Position numbers and translations under genes: made by a program
Origin: Laburnicola sp. R22_1
Taxonomy: Eukaryota; Ascomycota; Dothideomycetes; Pleosporales; Didymosphaeriaceae
Length of the DNA: 64,000 nucleotides
Reading direction: 5' to 3'
Assembly (NCBI GenBank): GCA_014281115.1
Contig: JACONQ010000014.1
Location: forward strand, 1,426,001 to 1,490,000
Shown: piece after piece, positions 12,602-21,689 of the stretch
Numbering within the stretch: the stretch's first letter is position 1
How the letters are laid out: every line of letters starts with the position of its first letter
The notes under the pieces: model-generated
What the model was told of the DNA's origin: nothing
The model's input: only the letters and a program-made list of their open reading frames with translations
Databases searched by the model: none

Positions 12602-12721
12602 AATACGGGTAAAGTCGACGTCAACTCCAAAGACTGCCTTGGAAAGACGCCGCTTGACTATGCCAAACAACGTTCGACAGATACCGTCGCACTACTATTG
12701 GAAGAGCATCTTGCCCGGTAG

Positions 12722-13935
12722 TGGTACGCCTCTCGGGCAGTCTGCCAACCTCGCTGGTTCCCAAGCCTTCGGGCTAGTCAGGCGCAGCCTTTCGCCCACG
12801 ATACAGCAACAAGCCATACATCCCCATATAGCCTGCACATCTACTACGGATCATAGGATTTTCTAGCCATGCGGAACATGTTAGCTACACGCCGGATTCC
12901 GCTTTTTCGTTGGCCATGGAATCGCCGTCCAGACCTGTGAGAAGAGCCCGTCTGGATCACCAAGGAGAAGAAACAATCCTGCTTGGGGGTGACAAGTTGG
13001 TACCACCCAAACAGCAAAGTCAAAAGAATCCTCGGCGATCAAGAGCCACGTCTATCTCGGCATCGATTTCATCACACCATCAGTCCGCCGATTAACTGGC
13101 ACATCCTCTATGAGCTTGCAAGCGGCACCCACATTTTCAGCCAACTATACTCAGTGAATCTACCGATTGCGCGCTTTTGCATGCTGCAGTGCATACAATC
13201 CCGGCTACCGGTCTTTGGAGTCCTTTTCGTTTCGCTGCTATCTTACATACGATCCTATCTGTTTTCGTATTTGCAAAATCGCGTTTGGGAGGAGGGTACA
13301 CCCGGCTACTCGACTGCTACCTCTGTACAGAGGCTGGGTACTCTGTGTTACTCTAGGATAGGCAATACCAACGCGGAATGTACTCCAACTTTTGTCCTCC
13401 TGCAGCTGCAATGCCGTGGGTTCGAATGTGTTCTTGGATCTATATAGCGTAACCGCGACTGATTTATACCATAAATGTGGACACAAGACTCAAGGCGGAT
13501 TGCGGTTACACGATCAAAAGATTGAGATTGATTTGGTGCGGTACACGAGTTGAATTCCATGCTAGGATATTGGAGCAATGAGTAGGACTGGGTGATGGTT
13601 ATATTATGAGTGAGATGGTTTTGGTTGGGTTTACATGCTTAGGAGAGCTATGAGTTTTAGTCGATGATGATGGGTGGGTGCGTCCGAGGTCATCATTGTA
13701 GCGTGTTTTGTAGCTCTTCCTGGGTTTTCGTAAATCCACCTCGCCGCTAGAAGCTTCCACACTCCAAGCTTCAGATATCGTGATATCAACACAATCGTGT
13801 CGCTGTAATATGGGGCGGAGAGCCGGTTGATCCGTGGCGGATGTGTACCTGCTGCCTTCGCGCACAACTTTGGTAGATAGTGCAACTGCCAAATTTGTAT
13901 CATCAAGACGTTCTCTTATCACACGCCCTCCAGCA
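12722..13935. other. Gene-free stretch between the NLR-like gene and Med21
   Basis: About 1.2 kb. A plus-strand open stretch at about 12,983-13,447 has no recognisable domain, and no splice pattern ties it to the NLR-like gene. I see no RNA gene. It may include decayed coding sequence, but I cannot name it. Confidence 0.4.
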
Positions 13936-14452
13936 TCACCGCATCCCCGCCACCCTAACAATCTTCTCCTCAACCCTCTTGACCAAGCCCTCCTTCTCCC
14001 TCACCGCAGCCAGCCTCTCCCCCTCAATCTCCTCCAGCTCCCTCTCCAGGTCCTTCATCCTCTCCACCTGCTCCTTCTCGCTCGCATTCAGGCCCGGCAG
14101 ACTCGCAATCAGCACCTCAATCTGCTGCTCCTTGAGCACCAAGTCCTTGCTCAGCTCCTGTATATCCTTTTGGAACTCTTCTTGCGACGGCGGGGAGATG
14201 TGCTCGGGCTGGGGCTGCGCGGGGTTGTTGTGGGATTGGGCGGCGGCTTGGGCTTCGACTTCGGCGAAGGTGGAGAGGAGGGGTTGGCCTGGTATGGCGG
14301 CGGGTGGGGCGCGCGTGCGGATGTAGGCGAGGGAGGCTTGCATTTGGTGGAGGAGCTGCGGGGGGTTAGTGGGTAGGGGAGGGTCGGCGTGGTGGGGGAG
14401 GTTGGCGTACCATGTCGAGCTCGTCTTGGATTTGGGTGAGGATGTCGGCCAT
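13936..14452 (-). CDS. MED21: Mediator complex subunit Med21 (Srb7)
   Basis: Two exons, 14411-14452 and 13936-14355, encode 153 residues. The 55-nt intron has GTACGC, CTAAC and CAG in phase 0, joining MADILTQIQDELDM to LLHQMQASLAYI. This N-terminus is the conserved Med21 signature in fungi. Residues about 15-30 continue the first helix, a Pro/Ala/Gln-rich linker follows, and from about residue 72 (EEFQKDIQELSKDLV) to about 145 there is a long charged coiled coil that pairs with Med7. Med21 is a small essential part of the Mediator middle module, which relays activator signals to RNA polymerase II in the nucleus. It is divergent from the Rrg7-like gene. The 14-codon first exon is easy to miss. 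Confidence 0.93.
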
Positions 14453-14821
14453 TGCGGGGGCGTGGGTGTGGGTGTGGGTGGACTTGGTGGTGCGATGGCA
14501 ATGGTATCGTGGTGACGTGCTCGGTGCTAAGAGAGTCTGATTCTATTCGCGCCTTGGGAGAGGAGAGCGGCTGCAGCTGGAATCCAACACTGGCGAGAGC
14601 GAGCCCTGAAGCCCTGGAGAGCTCAGAGGAGCAAGGCACGTGCAAGGGTCGAGCGCCCGGCGTAAGGCTGCTAGCGCGTCCGCTTGGCCTGTCCGAAAAG
14701 TTACGCGACCGTCGTTCGTTCTTTGTCATTTCACTCCTCGAAATTGCATTTACTTCCTGTCCTGTCGCTCCTTTCCTGCGAATATGTTTATTTCCTCCGC
14801 CGCGTCTCTTAGCTAATTGTA
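14453..14821. promoter_or_regulatory. Divergent promoter region of Med21 and the Rrg7-like gene
   Basis: 369 bases between two divergent start codons with no family-like ORF. Composition is balanced and no discrete element is convincing. Confidence 0.5.
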
Positions 14822-15961
14822 ATGCGTCTCGCCCTGCGTCCGGCATGCCTCAATCGAACCGCCGTTCTGGCCCGGCTCCCCCGAGCAACTCCGCACAGCC
14901 CCATTCACCAGCGCATCGTCACCACGTCCTGTGCGCACAAGGCGCCCGTTGATATTCCCAAACTCATTGTGGCGCCTGGATCTATACACCACAACACGCT
15001 GCCCTCCTATCTCGAATACGCAGCCCACAAGAACCTCCGACCGACCACGACCGTATTTATAGGGACGCACTACGAATATACCGTCGCAGCGGCCCTGCAG
15101 CGCCTCGGCTTCTCGCTCATCCGCACCGGCCGGAAGAACGATGCCGGGATCGACTTGATTGGGCACTGGGCACTGTCGTTCTTGCGTGAACCGCTCCCTG
15201 TCATCGTCCAGTGCAAGGCCCGCAAGGCAAGGACGAGTACTCCACACGAGATACGCGAGCTGGAGGGCTCCTTAAGGGGCACACCGCCCGAGTGGCGCCG
15301 CAAGGACGTGTTGGGCATGCTCGTCTCCACGAGCAGAGCCACCCCGGGCGTGCGGGACGAGATGCACTACAGCCCGCGTCCGCTGGCTTTCCTGCAGATA
15401 TCCGACACCGGCACCATTACCCAGTTTCTTTGGAACCGAGCGGCTACAAACAAAGGGTTGGAGGGCGTGGGAGTCATCTCAAGGTACACGCCAGTCTCTC
15501 CCGACCCGGACGCGGTCCAAGAGCTGAAGTCTTCTATCCGCAAAAAGAACGCCCAGGAGGTGCTTGGGAAGGCAAAAACGCGCAAGAGAAACAGAAAACC
15601 TAGCGTGGCGATCGATATTCAACTGAGCTGGATGGGGACCCCTATCTTCCCGGAAAGTGGGGGGATCAGTCCGGGGACGGTAGATCTTATACCCGCGAGT
15701 GCTCTCGCAGATGATGGAGGGATAGACATTTCAGCGAACGAGGAGATTAAATCACTGCGCAAAAGGGGACGACCTCCCGGCTCAAAGAACCGAAGCACGA
15801 CTGTCTCCACTGTGGCGGTAAAGCGAGGCCCAGGGCGACCGCGGGTGAAGAATACACAAGCGGTGGCTCTACCTCTGTCACCCGACACGGCCAATCGTTC
15901 AAAACGCGGTAGACCACCCGGTTCAAAGAACAAACCCAAAGTGGCAGTGCCAAACGAGTGA
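14822..15961 (+). CDS. Mitochondrial Rrg7-like restriction-endonuclease-fold protein with C-terminal AT-hooks
   Basis: A single exon of 379 residues. Residues 1-38 are Arg/Ala/Thr-rich and without acidic residues, fitting a mitochondrial presequence. Residues about 65-220 carry the DUF2034/Rrg7 (Mrr-like) core: THYEYTVAAALQRLGFSLIR, then GRKNDAGIDLIG and VIVQCKARK, where the Asp of GIDL and the Gln-x-Lys of QCK match the PD-(D/E)xK nuclease active-site pattern with Gln in place of Glu/Asp. LEGSLRG and FLQISDTGTITQFLWN follow. In yeast Rrg7 is required for respiratory growth and is mitochondrial. The C-terminus has three AT-hook-like motifs at about residues 314 (KRGRPPGSKN), 334 (KRGPGRPRVKN) and 361 (KRGRPPGSKNKPK), which bind the minor groove of AT-rich DNA in other proteins. 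Enzymatic activity is inferred, not shown. Confidence 0.88.
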   Translation: MRLALRPACLNRTAVLARLPRATPHSPIHQRIVTTSCAHKAPVDIPKLIVAPGSIHHNTLPSYLEYAAHKNLRPTTTVFIGTHYEYTVAAALQRLGFSLIRTGRKNDAGIDLIGHWALSFLREPLPVIVQCKARKARTSTPHEIRELEGSLRGTPPEWRRKDVLGMLVSTSRATPGVRDEMHYSPRPLAFLQISDTGTITQFLWNRAATNKGLEGVGVISRYTPVSPDPDAVQELKSSIRKKNAQEVLGKAKTRKRNRKPSVAIDIQLSWMGTPIFPESGGISPGTVDLIPASALADDGGIDISANEEIKSLRKRGRPPGSKNRSTTVSTVAVKRGPGRPRVKNTQAVALPLSPDTANRSKRGRPPGSKNKPKVAVPNE

Positions 15962-16009
15962 GGAAGGAATCACTTGCTTGGAAACCACCAAACAACAGCT
16001 GTCAGCCGC

Positions 16010-16288
16010 TCAGTGCGCGCTAAACCCTGGAGCGAACACGACGTGCTTCCCAATCCTGGTGTGCTCAGCCGTCGTGTCGAGGCACCCCTGCCACTCCTCT
16101 AACTGGAAGACCTTGGTGTCGACAGAGCTTTTTCCGCGCGGGAACAAGCCCCTTTCCAGAATCTTGACGAACAGCGGCATGTTCTCCCTTTCATACATGA
16201 GCCTGCCTTTGAAAGAGATGTTTTTGGCTACCACGCTCCCAGGTACCATGGGAAATCCGTCCTCGAACGAAATCTATCTTTTCAGGCG
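16010..16288 (-). pseudogene. 3' relic of a zinc-dependent (GroES-like) alcohol dehydrogenase
   Basis: The minus strand reads ISFEDGFPMVPGSVVAKN, then FKGRLMYERENMPLFVKILE, then GLFPRGKSS and EHTRIGKHVVFAP before its stop. This is the C-terminal end of a zinc alcohol dehydrogenase, including the 'LKGKxMYER' strand and the 'IGKxVVFxP' tail, about 90 of an expected 350 residues. Upstream (above 16,290) an in-frame stop follows and no catalytic or cofactor domain can be found to 16,700, so the 5' three quarters are gone. It lies tail to tail with the Rrg7-like gene, 48 bases apart. It might instead be a terminal exon of a gene whose upstream exons I cannot see, but no zinc-binding or Rossmann sequence is present. 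Confidence 0.7.
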
Positions 16289-16290
16289 GA

Positions 16291-16710
16291 AGAACGGTAC
16301 GACTGACTCAGCGGCTAGTGAGTTAAGAAGCTATTGCCTCGTAATCATCCGCAAGTTACATGGTTCAATGATTGGGTGGGGTTCTTGCTCTCTGAATCTC
16401 GGATCATGGAGACTGACTCTTCAGCCCTTTATCAGCCCTTTTTCAACTGTCGAAGGAAGGTAGTGGATTCGCGTACAAGGCAACAGCGCACTTTAGGCAA
16501 CTAGCAGCAGGTCTGGACCTCCCGAGTCACGAAAGCACATGATTACGCGTCGCACCAATACGCGCTAGTTGCAACTCCATTCAACCCCCGCATTCAGCCC
16601 CCCTTGGCACACCTCTTTAAAACCAACGCATGCTCACACCGCTACCTCACCCCGATTCAAACTCCCTCTACAGTCCTCACTCCCTCTCCCTAGCCCCTCA
16701 TACCACCATC
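16291..16710. other. Intergenic region with no recognisable gene
   Basis: About 420 bases between the dehydrogenase relic and the VOC-fold gene. The part just upstream of 16,711 is C/T-rich (about 16,640-16,700), a common feature before fungal start codons. No other feature is seen. Confidence 0.4.
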
Positions 16711-17153
16711 ATGCTCGACCACTTCGGGTTCTCCGTGCCCGCCTCCAAACTATCAGAAACGGTAGCCTTCTACCTCGCCGCCCTCGCCCCGCTCAACTAC
16801 GCCAAACAATACGAGTTCCCGGGCCGAGCCATTGGTCTAGGCCCCAATCCTTCCGAACCAGTCTTTTGGATCGGCGTAACCGAAGAGCAGCAGGCTCACG
16901 GCTTTCATCTTGCGTTCAAAGCGCTTGACCATGAGACGGTGGATAAATTTTACGAGGAGGCGTTGAAGGCTGGGGCCAAGGATAATGGGAAGCCTGGGCC
17001 GAGGCCTATGTATGGGCCGAATTATTATGGGGCTTTTGTGCTGGATCCGTTTGGGTAAGTGCATGGGGATATGGGGTGTAGAGCGCAGTGCTAATGCGTG
17101 GTAGGAATAATGTTGAGGCTGTGCACCGTACACCGCAATGTTTTTCTTCCTGA
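16711..17153 (+). CDS. VOC-superfamily (glyoxalase/bleomycin-resistance fold) protein
   Basis: Two exons, 16711-17054 and 17105-17153, encode 130 residues. The 50-nt intron has GTAAGT, CTAAT and TAG; the junction reads LDPFG|NNVEAVHR, the typical end of this family. The protein starts MLDHFGFSVPASKL, has the central strands VFWIGVT and GFHLAFKALDHETVDKFYEE, and ends with AFVLDPFGNNVEAV. Candidate metal ligands are His4, the His of GFHLAF and the Glu of NNVEAV. Single-domain fungal members of this fold are often called glyoxalase family proteins, but the substrate cannot be deduced. An upstream in-frame ATG at 16,630 would add 27 residues without family similarity, so the later ATG in ATCATG was chosen. 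Confidence 0.88.
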
Positions 17154-17494
17154 TATTGAGGTTGTGGATAAGGTGGCTCATTAGGAGACAAGGGGGGTTG
17201 TATTGGAAAGTTGTGAAAACAACTGAGTACTGGAGTTTGCACTGCACCTGGTTGATAGTTTGGCGGCAGAGCAGATGATGGAAAATGTTAGGATATATGG
17301 AACGAGAATTATATTCTACGATTGCAGATTGAGTGGTGTCAGTATAGGCTGGCTGGGTAGCGACGAGTCGGTGCATGCAATTGCATAGACACTACGGCAA
17401 AGAGTACGCAAGGACCAAGAAACACGACGCTCAACATCCCATTTTGCAACTCCATCACTCCTTCATAATCTCACCACGCCACATTCAGCACCCC
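17154..17494. other. Convergent intergenic region without recognised features
   Basis: About 340 bases between the 3' ends of the VOC-fold and AA9 genes. No ORF with family content and no RNA gene seen. Confidence 0.4.
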
Positions 17495-18362
17495 TCAATT
17501 GCCAGTCCAAACCTCCGGCTCAGGCATAACATACCCACTAACATCCCTAGGAAAATAACCCGTCTCCGGATCCCTAAACAAAAGACCTACCCCAACCACA
17601 TTAGTCACCCCACTCTCAAAATCACGCACAATTCGTCAACTTACTCGGACTCCCCTCATCATACGCCCCAGGAAACCTCACAAAAGGCCCCGGCGTCCCA
17701 CCCCCTCCCCCCACAACCTCGACATGCGCACAAGCCACAAACCACTGCGACTGCCCGACCTGCGGATCCGGCATAAAGTGCTCCATGCGCGCGAGATACT
17801 TGCCCGGCGGCGTCGCCTTCGGCACCGTAAACAGCATCATCTTCTCTCCCTCCAGCCCAAACGTCGTCTTGTTCTTCGGCCCCACGTACGCGATCTTAAA
17901 CCAGTCGCCGCTGCCATCGTACTCGTTTAGATCGTGCAGTCCCGCCGGCAACGCGGAGAGAAAAACTTGTCCTGGACCGGGGTGGTACACGACCTGTTCG
18001 GTGTCGCCGGCGAAGCGGGGGAAGGAGAGGTGGAAGGCGGCGGGCGAGCCGGCGGGGATGGTGGCGGTTTGGATGGTGGGGTTGAGGAGGGGGAAGGCGG
18101 AGCGGTCGCAGGTTTGGGCGGCGGAGGAGATGTTGAATATTGGGGCGGATTTGGCCCAGAGAGGGGGGGAGGTTCGGTCGTCGTAGGCGATGTCGCGGGT
18201 GTATTGGAAGTCGGACGAGAGGGTGTTGTTGATGAGGAGTTTGCTGAAGATGTCTAGGGGGGCGGGTTAGAGGGGGAGATGGGATGGGGGGTTGGGAGGG
18301 GGTGTACAGTGGGAGGTTGTGAGGGGGGTGAAGAGGAGCAGGGGGAGGAGGGGTTGTTTCAT
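17495..18362 (-). CDS. AA9 family lytic polysaccharide monooxygenase, atypical copper site
   Basis: Three exons, 18308-18362, 17645-18253 and 17495-17586, encode 251 residues. Introns of 54 and 58 nt carry CTAAC and CTAAT branch sites. Residues 1-17 are a signal peptide; cleavage would leave His18 as the N-terminal copper ligand (HYIFSKLLINN). The second brace histidine is His109 in VVYHPGPGQVFLS. Cys67 and Cys193 match the conserved disulfide. Two expected features are changed: the axial Tyr of the Q-x-Y-x-x-C motif is Phe190 (SQWFVAC), and the second-shell His of 'EHIALH' is replaced (EHFMPD). The C-terminus PGPFVRFPGAYDEGSPS then LLFRDPETGYF and PEPEVWTGN ends as in AA9 proteins, without a cellulose-binding module. 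AA9 enzymes oxidatively cleave cellulose and hemicellulose outside the cell. Confidence 0.9.
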
Positions 18363-18381
18363 TTTGTTGTCGTAGCCTCTG

Positions 18382-18404
18382 TCTCTCTCTCTCTCTCTCT
18401 CTCT
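18382..18404. repeat. CT/GA dinucleotide run in the AA9 5' leader
   Basis: About 11 CT units, 20 bases upstream of the AA9 start codon, read as GA on the coding strand. Pyrimidine/purine runs are common in fungal 5' leaders; effect unknown. Confidence 0.9.
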
Positions 18405-19035
18405 TTGGGCGTGTTTTCTGGAAGACTGAGAGAGTGAGACGGATGGTCATGGTCATATAAGTTTCGCATTTAGGCGGCCATGTTGTTTACAGCGGTATAG
18501 CCTGGGTGACCGAACGGCGAAGCCCAATTTGTGAAGTGAGATCCCCGCACACTAACGCTGTACATGGAGCACGTGATTGCCCTCAGGGCCAACGATGGGT
18601 TACCTGATTTGGAGATGTGTTGTTTTGGAAAAGCCGGGGCAAACCACCGTTGTAGATTTGTCGCGCGTATCCGGCGGCTAATATAGTATAGATTGTGCTG
18701 AGCCACAAGTAGGGAGATGTCCATGGAAAAGTTGCGGCTGATATAGGGTGGATAAATGCGAGTGAGACACAGAAGACTCTCATGCTGTGAAACAGTCATG
18801 ACTAAGCTTGTACGGACGAAATGCGGAACCATTGGATTGTATCATGCGGCAGAGGATTCCATTGATTTGATGTGGTGTAACTTGAGTTCCTCGATTGAAG
18901 ACTCTGAAATGACAAAATTGGTTGAAGGAGTGGGGTGGAAGACAAAAGCTGGACTACATGGCAGACATGATTACTACGCCCTGTACCAACCTCCACTGCT
19001 CACGAACTTCATTCCCGTTGGCAACTCCTCATCGT
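18405..19035. other. Intergenic region between AA9 and the secreted protein gene
   Basis: About 630 bases. An open plus-strand stretch around 18,756-19,055 has no recognised motif and runs into the 3' end of the next gene on the opposite strand, so I do not call it. Contains the AA9 promoter. Confidence 0.4.
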
Positions 19036-19730
19036 CTAAGACCCAGAGATCTTAACAAAGCCCTTCGTCTCGTTGGCACTCAACTGCGCATCAGCGGGCA
19101 ACAATCTCATCGCGTAGTAGCCATATTTGCTTGAACCCGCACTCGCTGGGAAATACTTGAAGCCCCAAGTAGTACTGTTATCGTAACCCCCCAAGAAGAC
19201 ACCAGGCTGTTTCTCCTCGCCGACGTAGTGCTCATAGATCTTCACTTCGTCACCGTCGACTTTCCAGAGAAGTGAGCCATCATGCCAGTAAGGCGATAGA
19301 GCTAGCGGAGTCCATTGATAGTTTGTGGGCGCGCCGGCAGCCGTCAACTCAGTGGGCACCCACGCGCGGAGGGTATTGCCGCTGCAATCGAGAGGGTTTT
19401 TGGCAATGTCGTTGCGTGTTGGGATGGTGAGCTGCGTATGTTAGCGAGGACTCGTGGATTTGTATCGTGGTGTTGTCTTACGTATCCCCAACGAAGCAGG
19501 GGTCTGCCCATGTTACCGATGGCGATCGAGTAAGCCGACGTGTCGCTGAAGCCCTCTATGGCGGGGTTATCGCTGTTGGCAACTTCTACGGTCCATGGGC
19601 CTGCTAGGTCGGTGTCCGCTTTGTATCCCGGGTAGGACGAGCAGCCTGCGGGAAGCTCCTTGACGGTCACGTCAGGGATGGCGAAAGCAGAAGCGAAGAG
19701 CGCGGAGAGTGCGAAAACTTTGGAGATCAT
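19036..19730 (-). CDS. Predicted secreted protein of unknown family, two cysteines
   Basis: Two exons, 19482-19730 and 19036-19431, encode 214 residues. The 50-nt intron (GTAAGA, CTAAC, CAG) is in phase 0 and joins PLLRWGY to LTIPTRNDI. Residues 1-17 form a clear signal peptide (MISKVFALSALFASAFA). The mature protein has only two cysteines, Cys30 and Cys99, which could form one disulfide, and is rich in Trp, Tyr, Gly and Ser (GPWTVEV, YQWTPLALSPYWHDGSLLWK, TTWGFKYFP). I recognise no enzymatic motif. A TATA-type box lies about 110 bases upstream. It is the last gene before the repeat block, a position where fungal effector-like genes are often found; an effector role is speculation. Confidence 0.8.
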
Positions 19731-19835
19731 GGTGACGAACGACGCGCTGGTAATTGATCGATGTAGAGACGTGATCGAGGGGAAAGCGAGGAGTCTGAAG
19801 GCCGATGATAGCTTCTTGCAATAAGGAATTGCATT

Positions 19836-19843
19836 CTTTTATA
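19836..19843 (-). promoter_or_regulatory. TATA-type box upstream of the secreted protein gene
   Basis: TATAAAAG on the minus strand, 106-113 bases upstream of the start codon at 19,730. Position and sequence fit a core promoter element; not tested. Confidence 0.5.
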
Positions 19844-20331
19844 CTTCTCTCGGTTTTCGCACGGAGAGGACGCCAAATCTACACCTTCCAAATCCTTGCA
19901 GGCAGCAATCCTCTTTCGCGCCGTCTCTCATATTGACGATATTTTCATTGCAACCAAGGAAGCAGCAGCCTAATTCTAGACTACATTAAATTATGGGCGA
20001 GTGTTGGGAATGCCATTTTGGTATAATGGGTAATCTGTGTGGGGCGTAAGCAGTAGAGGACGGAAGCTGCGTTGTTTTATTGGCTGGTGCTTGGCAGGAT
20101 TACTTGGGGTTAGCGCCTTTCCACCCATTCCATCAGGAGGCAGCTCACCCGATAGTGCTTTTAGCGTCGCCTAATACTGCCCCATAATAACTTAGCCTAC
20201 CTTACTAAAATAGGTAGTAATTTTTTTTTAGTATTAGCTTAGATTAACTTTTTCTCTCTTAAACTTATTCTAAATATTTTATTAAGTTATTTTAAACCTA
20301 TTTAAAAATAAACCCTATATATAATCAAATA

Positions 20332-20538
20332 TGTGAGGGTACCATGGGGGTAATTACGCCGTATATAAGATAATAGTATAATTAGAATCTAAATATAAGA
20401 TAGCAGCAATACCTATATAAAGTGGGTACGTAGGCAGGCTATATACATAGCCTCGCTTAGAACCTTGCTTAGTAATCGCGCTAGTCTTAAAAGGGTAATA
20501 TAATATAAGCAAGAGGCCTACATCTTAGATTAGTAATA
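20332..20538 (-). repeat. 3' LTR of Gypsy copy A
   Basis: 207 bp, starting TGTGAGGG and ending GTAATA on the plus strand (terminal CA changed to TA). Shares its whole length with 38,865-39,071 and, inverted, with the LTRs of copy B. Contains inverted GCGAGG-type arms about 50 bp apart. Confidence 0.85.
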
Positions 20539-20767
20539 CTACCCCCCTCTTTATAGTAGTAACTTTAGTACTACTACTATAATTTAACTATATATTAATT
20601 TCTATATAACTATTATACTCTGTTACGCTTTATTACGTTATATTATATTACGCTACTTTAAGCTCTATTTCTAACTATCTTATAGTAATTTATATAAAAT
20701 TACTATAAAATTCTATTAAATTACTATAAACTAAAGTTAATTCTTTAATATTTATAGGTATTATTTT

Positions 20768-21090
20768 ATTATTACTATAACTACTATTATTACTATAACT
20801 ACTATTATTACTATAACTACTATTATTACTATAACTACTATTATTACTATAACTACTATTATTACTATAACTACTATTATTACTATAACTACTATTATTA
20901 CTATAACTACTATTATTACTATAACTACTATTATTACTATAACTACTATTATTACTATAACTACTATTATTACTATAACTACTATTATTACTATAACTAC
21001 TATTATTACTATAACTACTATTATTACTATAACTACTATTATTACTATAACTACTATTATTACTATAACTACTATTATTGCTATAACTAA
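20768..21090. repeat. 18-bp minisatellite, about 18 copies
   Basis: Head-to-tail ATTATTACTATAACTACT units, almost identical, inside the 3' part of Gypsy copy A. The corresponding place in copy B is not expanded. Confidence 0.95.
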
Positions 21091-21339
21091 TATTATTATT
21101 ATAACCGTTACTAGAATTGCCGCTATATAAGATAGGATGTGCTACTTTGCTAAAAGTATTACTACTAAGAGGATTTCTAAGAGGACTACTATATATTATT
21201 AACTTAAGACCTATATCTAACTATCTCTAGGCATCTAGGTAGGTGTTTATAATAAAAGGGCTATAAAATATATAATAATATTTTAGTACGTAATAAGCTT
21301 ATTAAAGTTATATAGTATAGTAGGTTTCTTTAAGTTCTT

Positions 21340-21510
21340 AGTATAAAATTTAGCAACTAAATAAGAGCAATTAAGTAGATTATAATATAGCTTCTAAGTA
21401 GAGTCTTTAAAACTATCCTATATAACTTTATATTTTATAACGCTATAGTTTAGAGTATAAAAGTCCTTCTTTAACTTATTTAAGTAATAGGTATCTTATA
21501 CTTCTTATCT
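21340..21510 (-). pseudogene. Chromodomain-like tail of Gypsy copy A
   Basis: Reads on the minus strand in parallel with 56,690-56,860 of copy B, where the pattern YKVI-x-NSFINPT-x-KSSYNLLNYL matches the 'YxVKWKGYxxPTWEPxxNL' chromodomain core. Degraded by stops. Confidence 0.55.
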
Positions 21511-21689
21511 ATACACTTGTCTAGTAGTATATTATCTTTATTATATGTCTAACTATTAAGCAATTACTTATTATATAGGTGTAGTAGCTATAAGTAGAAA
21601 ATATTATATTGCTAGCCTATTTATTTAGGTAATTTAAGCTTATAAGCTGTATTATTAATAACTTATATAATATAAAAGAGTTCCCTATT

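Larger units (their letters stand above)
8000..12721 (+). pseudogene. NLR-like STAND protein: alpha/beta hydrolase - NACHT - ankyrin repeats, with an apparent 1-nt frameshift
   Basis: Proposed exons: 8000-8082, 8143-8442, 8609-8668, 8728-11248 and 11388-12721. The N-terminal hydrolase domain has FVHGFTGHPERTW near residue 49, the nucleophile elbow HSLGG at Ser167 and FFGTPHGGADP, as in fungal SesB-like effector domains. NACHT follows with Walker A GKPGTGKSTL near residue 404 and Walker B LVCFIDALDECEE near 510. The C-terminal half has at least eight ankyrin-like repeats (DGRTLLWYAV, YGRTPFSYATEAG, LGKTPLDYAK). The frame breaks at about 10,390: upstream reads DDMSRF, downstream reads ILLSCSKGLTEITKSK then FIHESVRDFLLKENG, a contiguous motif in relatives. 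No intron fits. Adding one base makes the whole CDS divisible by three (about 1,432 residues); as it stands translation stops at 10,522 after 745 residues. The family acts in fungal non-self recognition and regulated cell death. The last intron could instead end at 11,366, also in frame. Confidence 0.85.

Noticed and set aside
13405..13435. B-box-like GGGTTCGAATG near 13,420
   Set aside because: No tRNA fold, A box or acceptor stem around it.
12983..13447. Open frame downstream of the NLR-like gene
   Set aside because: No recognisable domain, no splice link and no codon signature that I can support.
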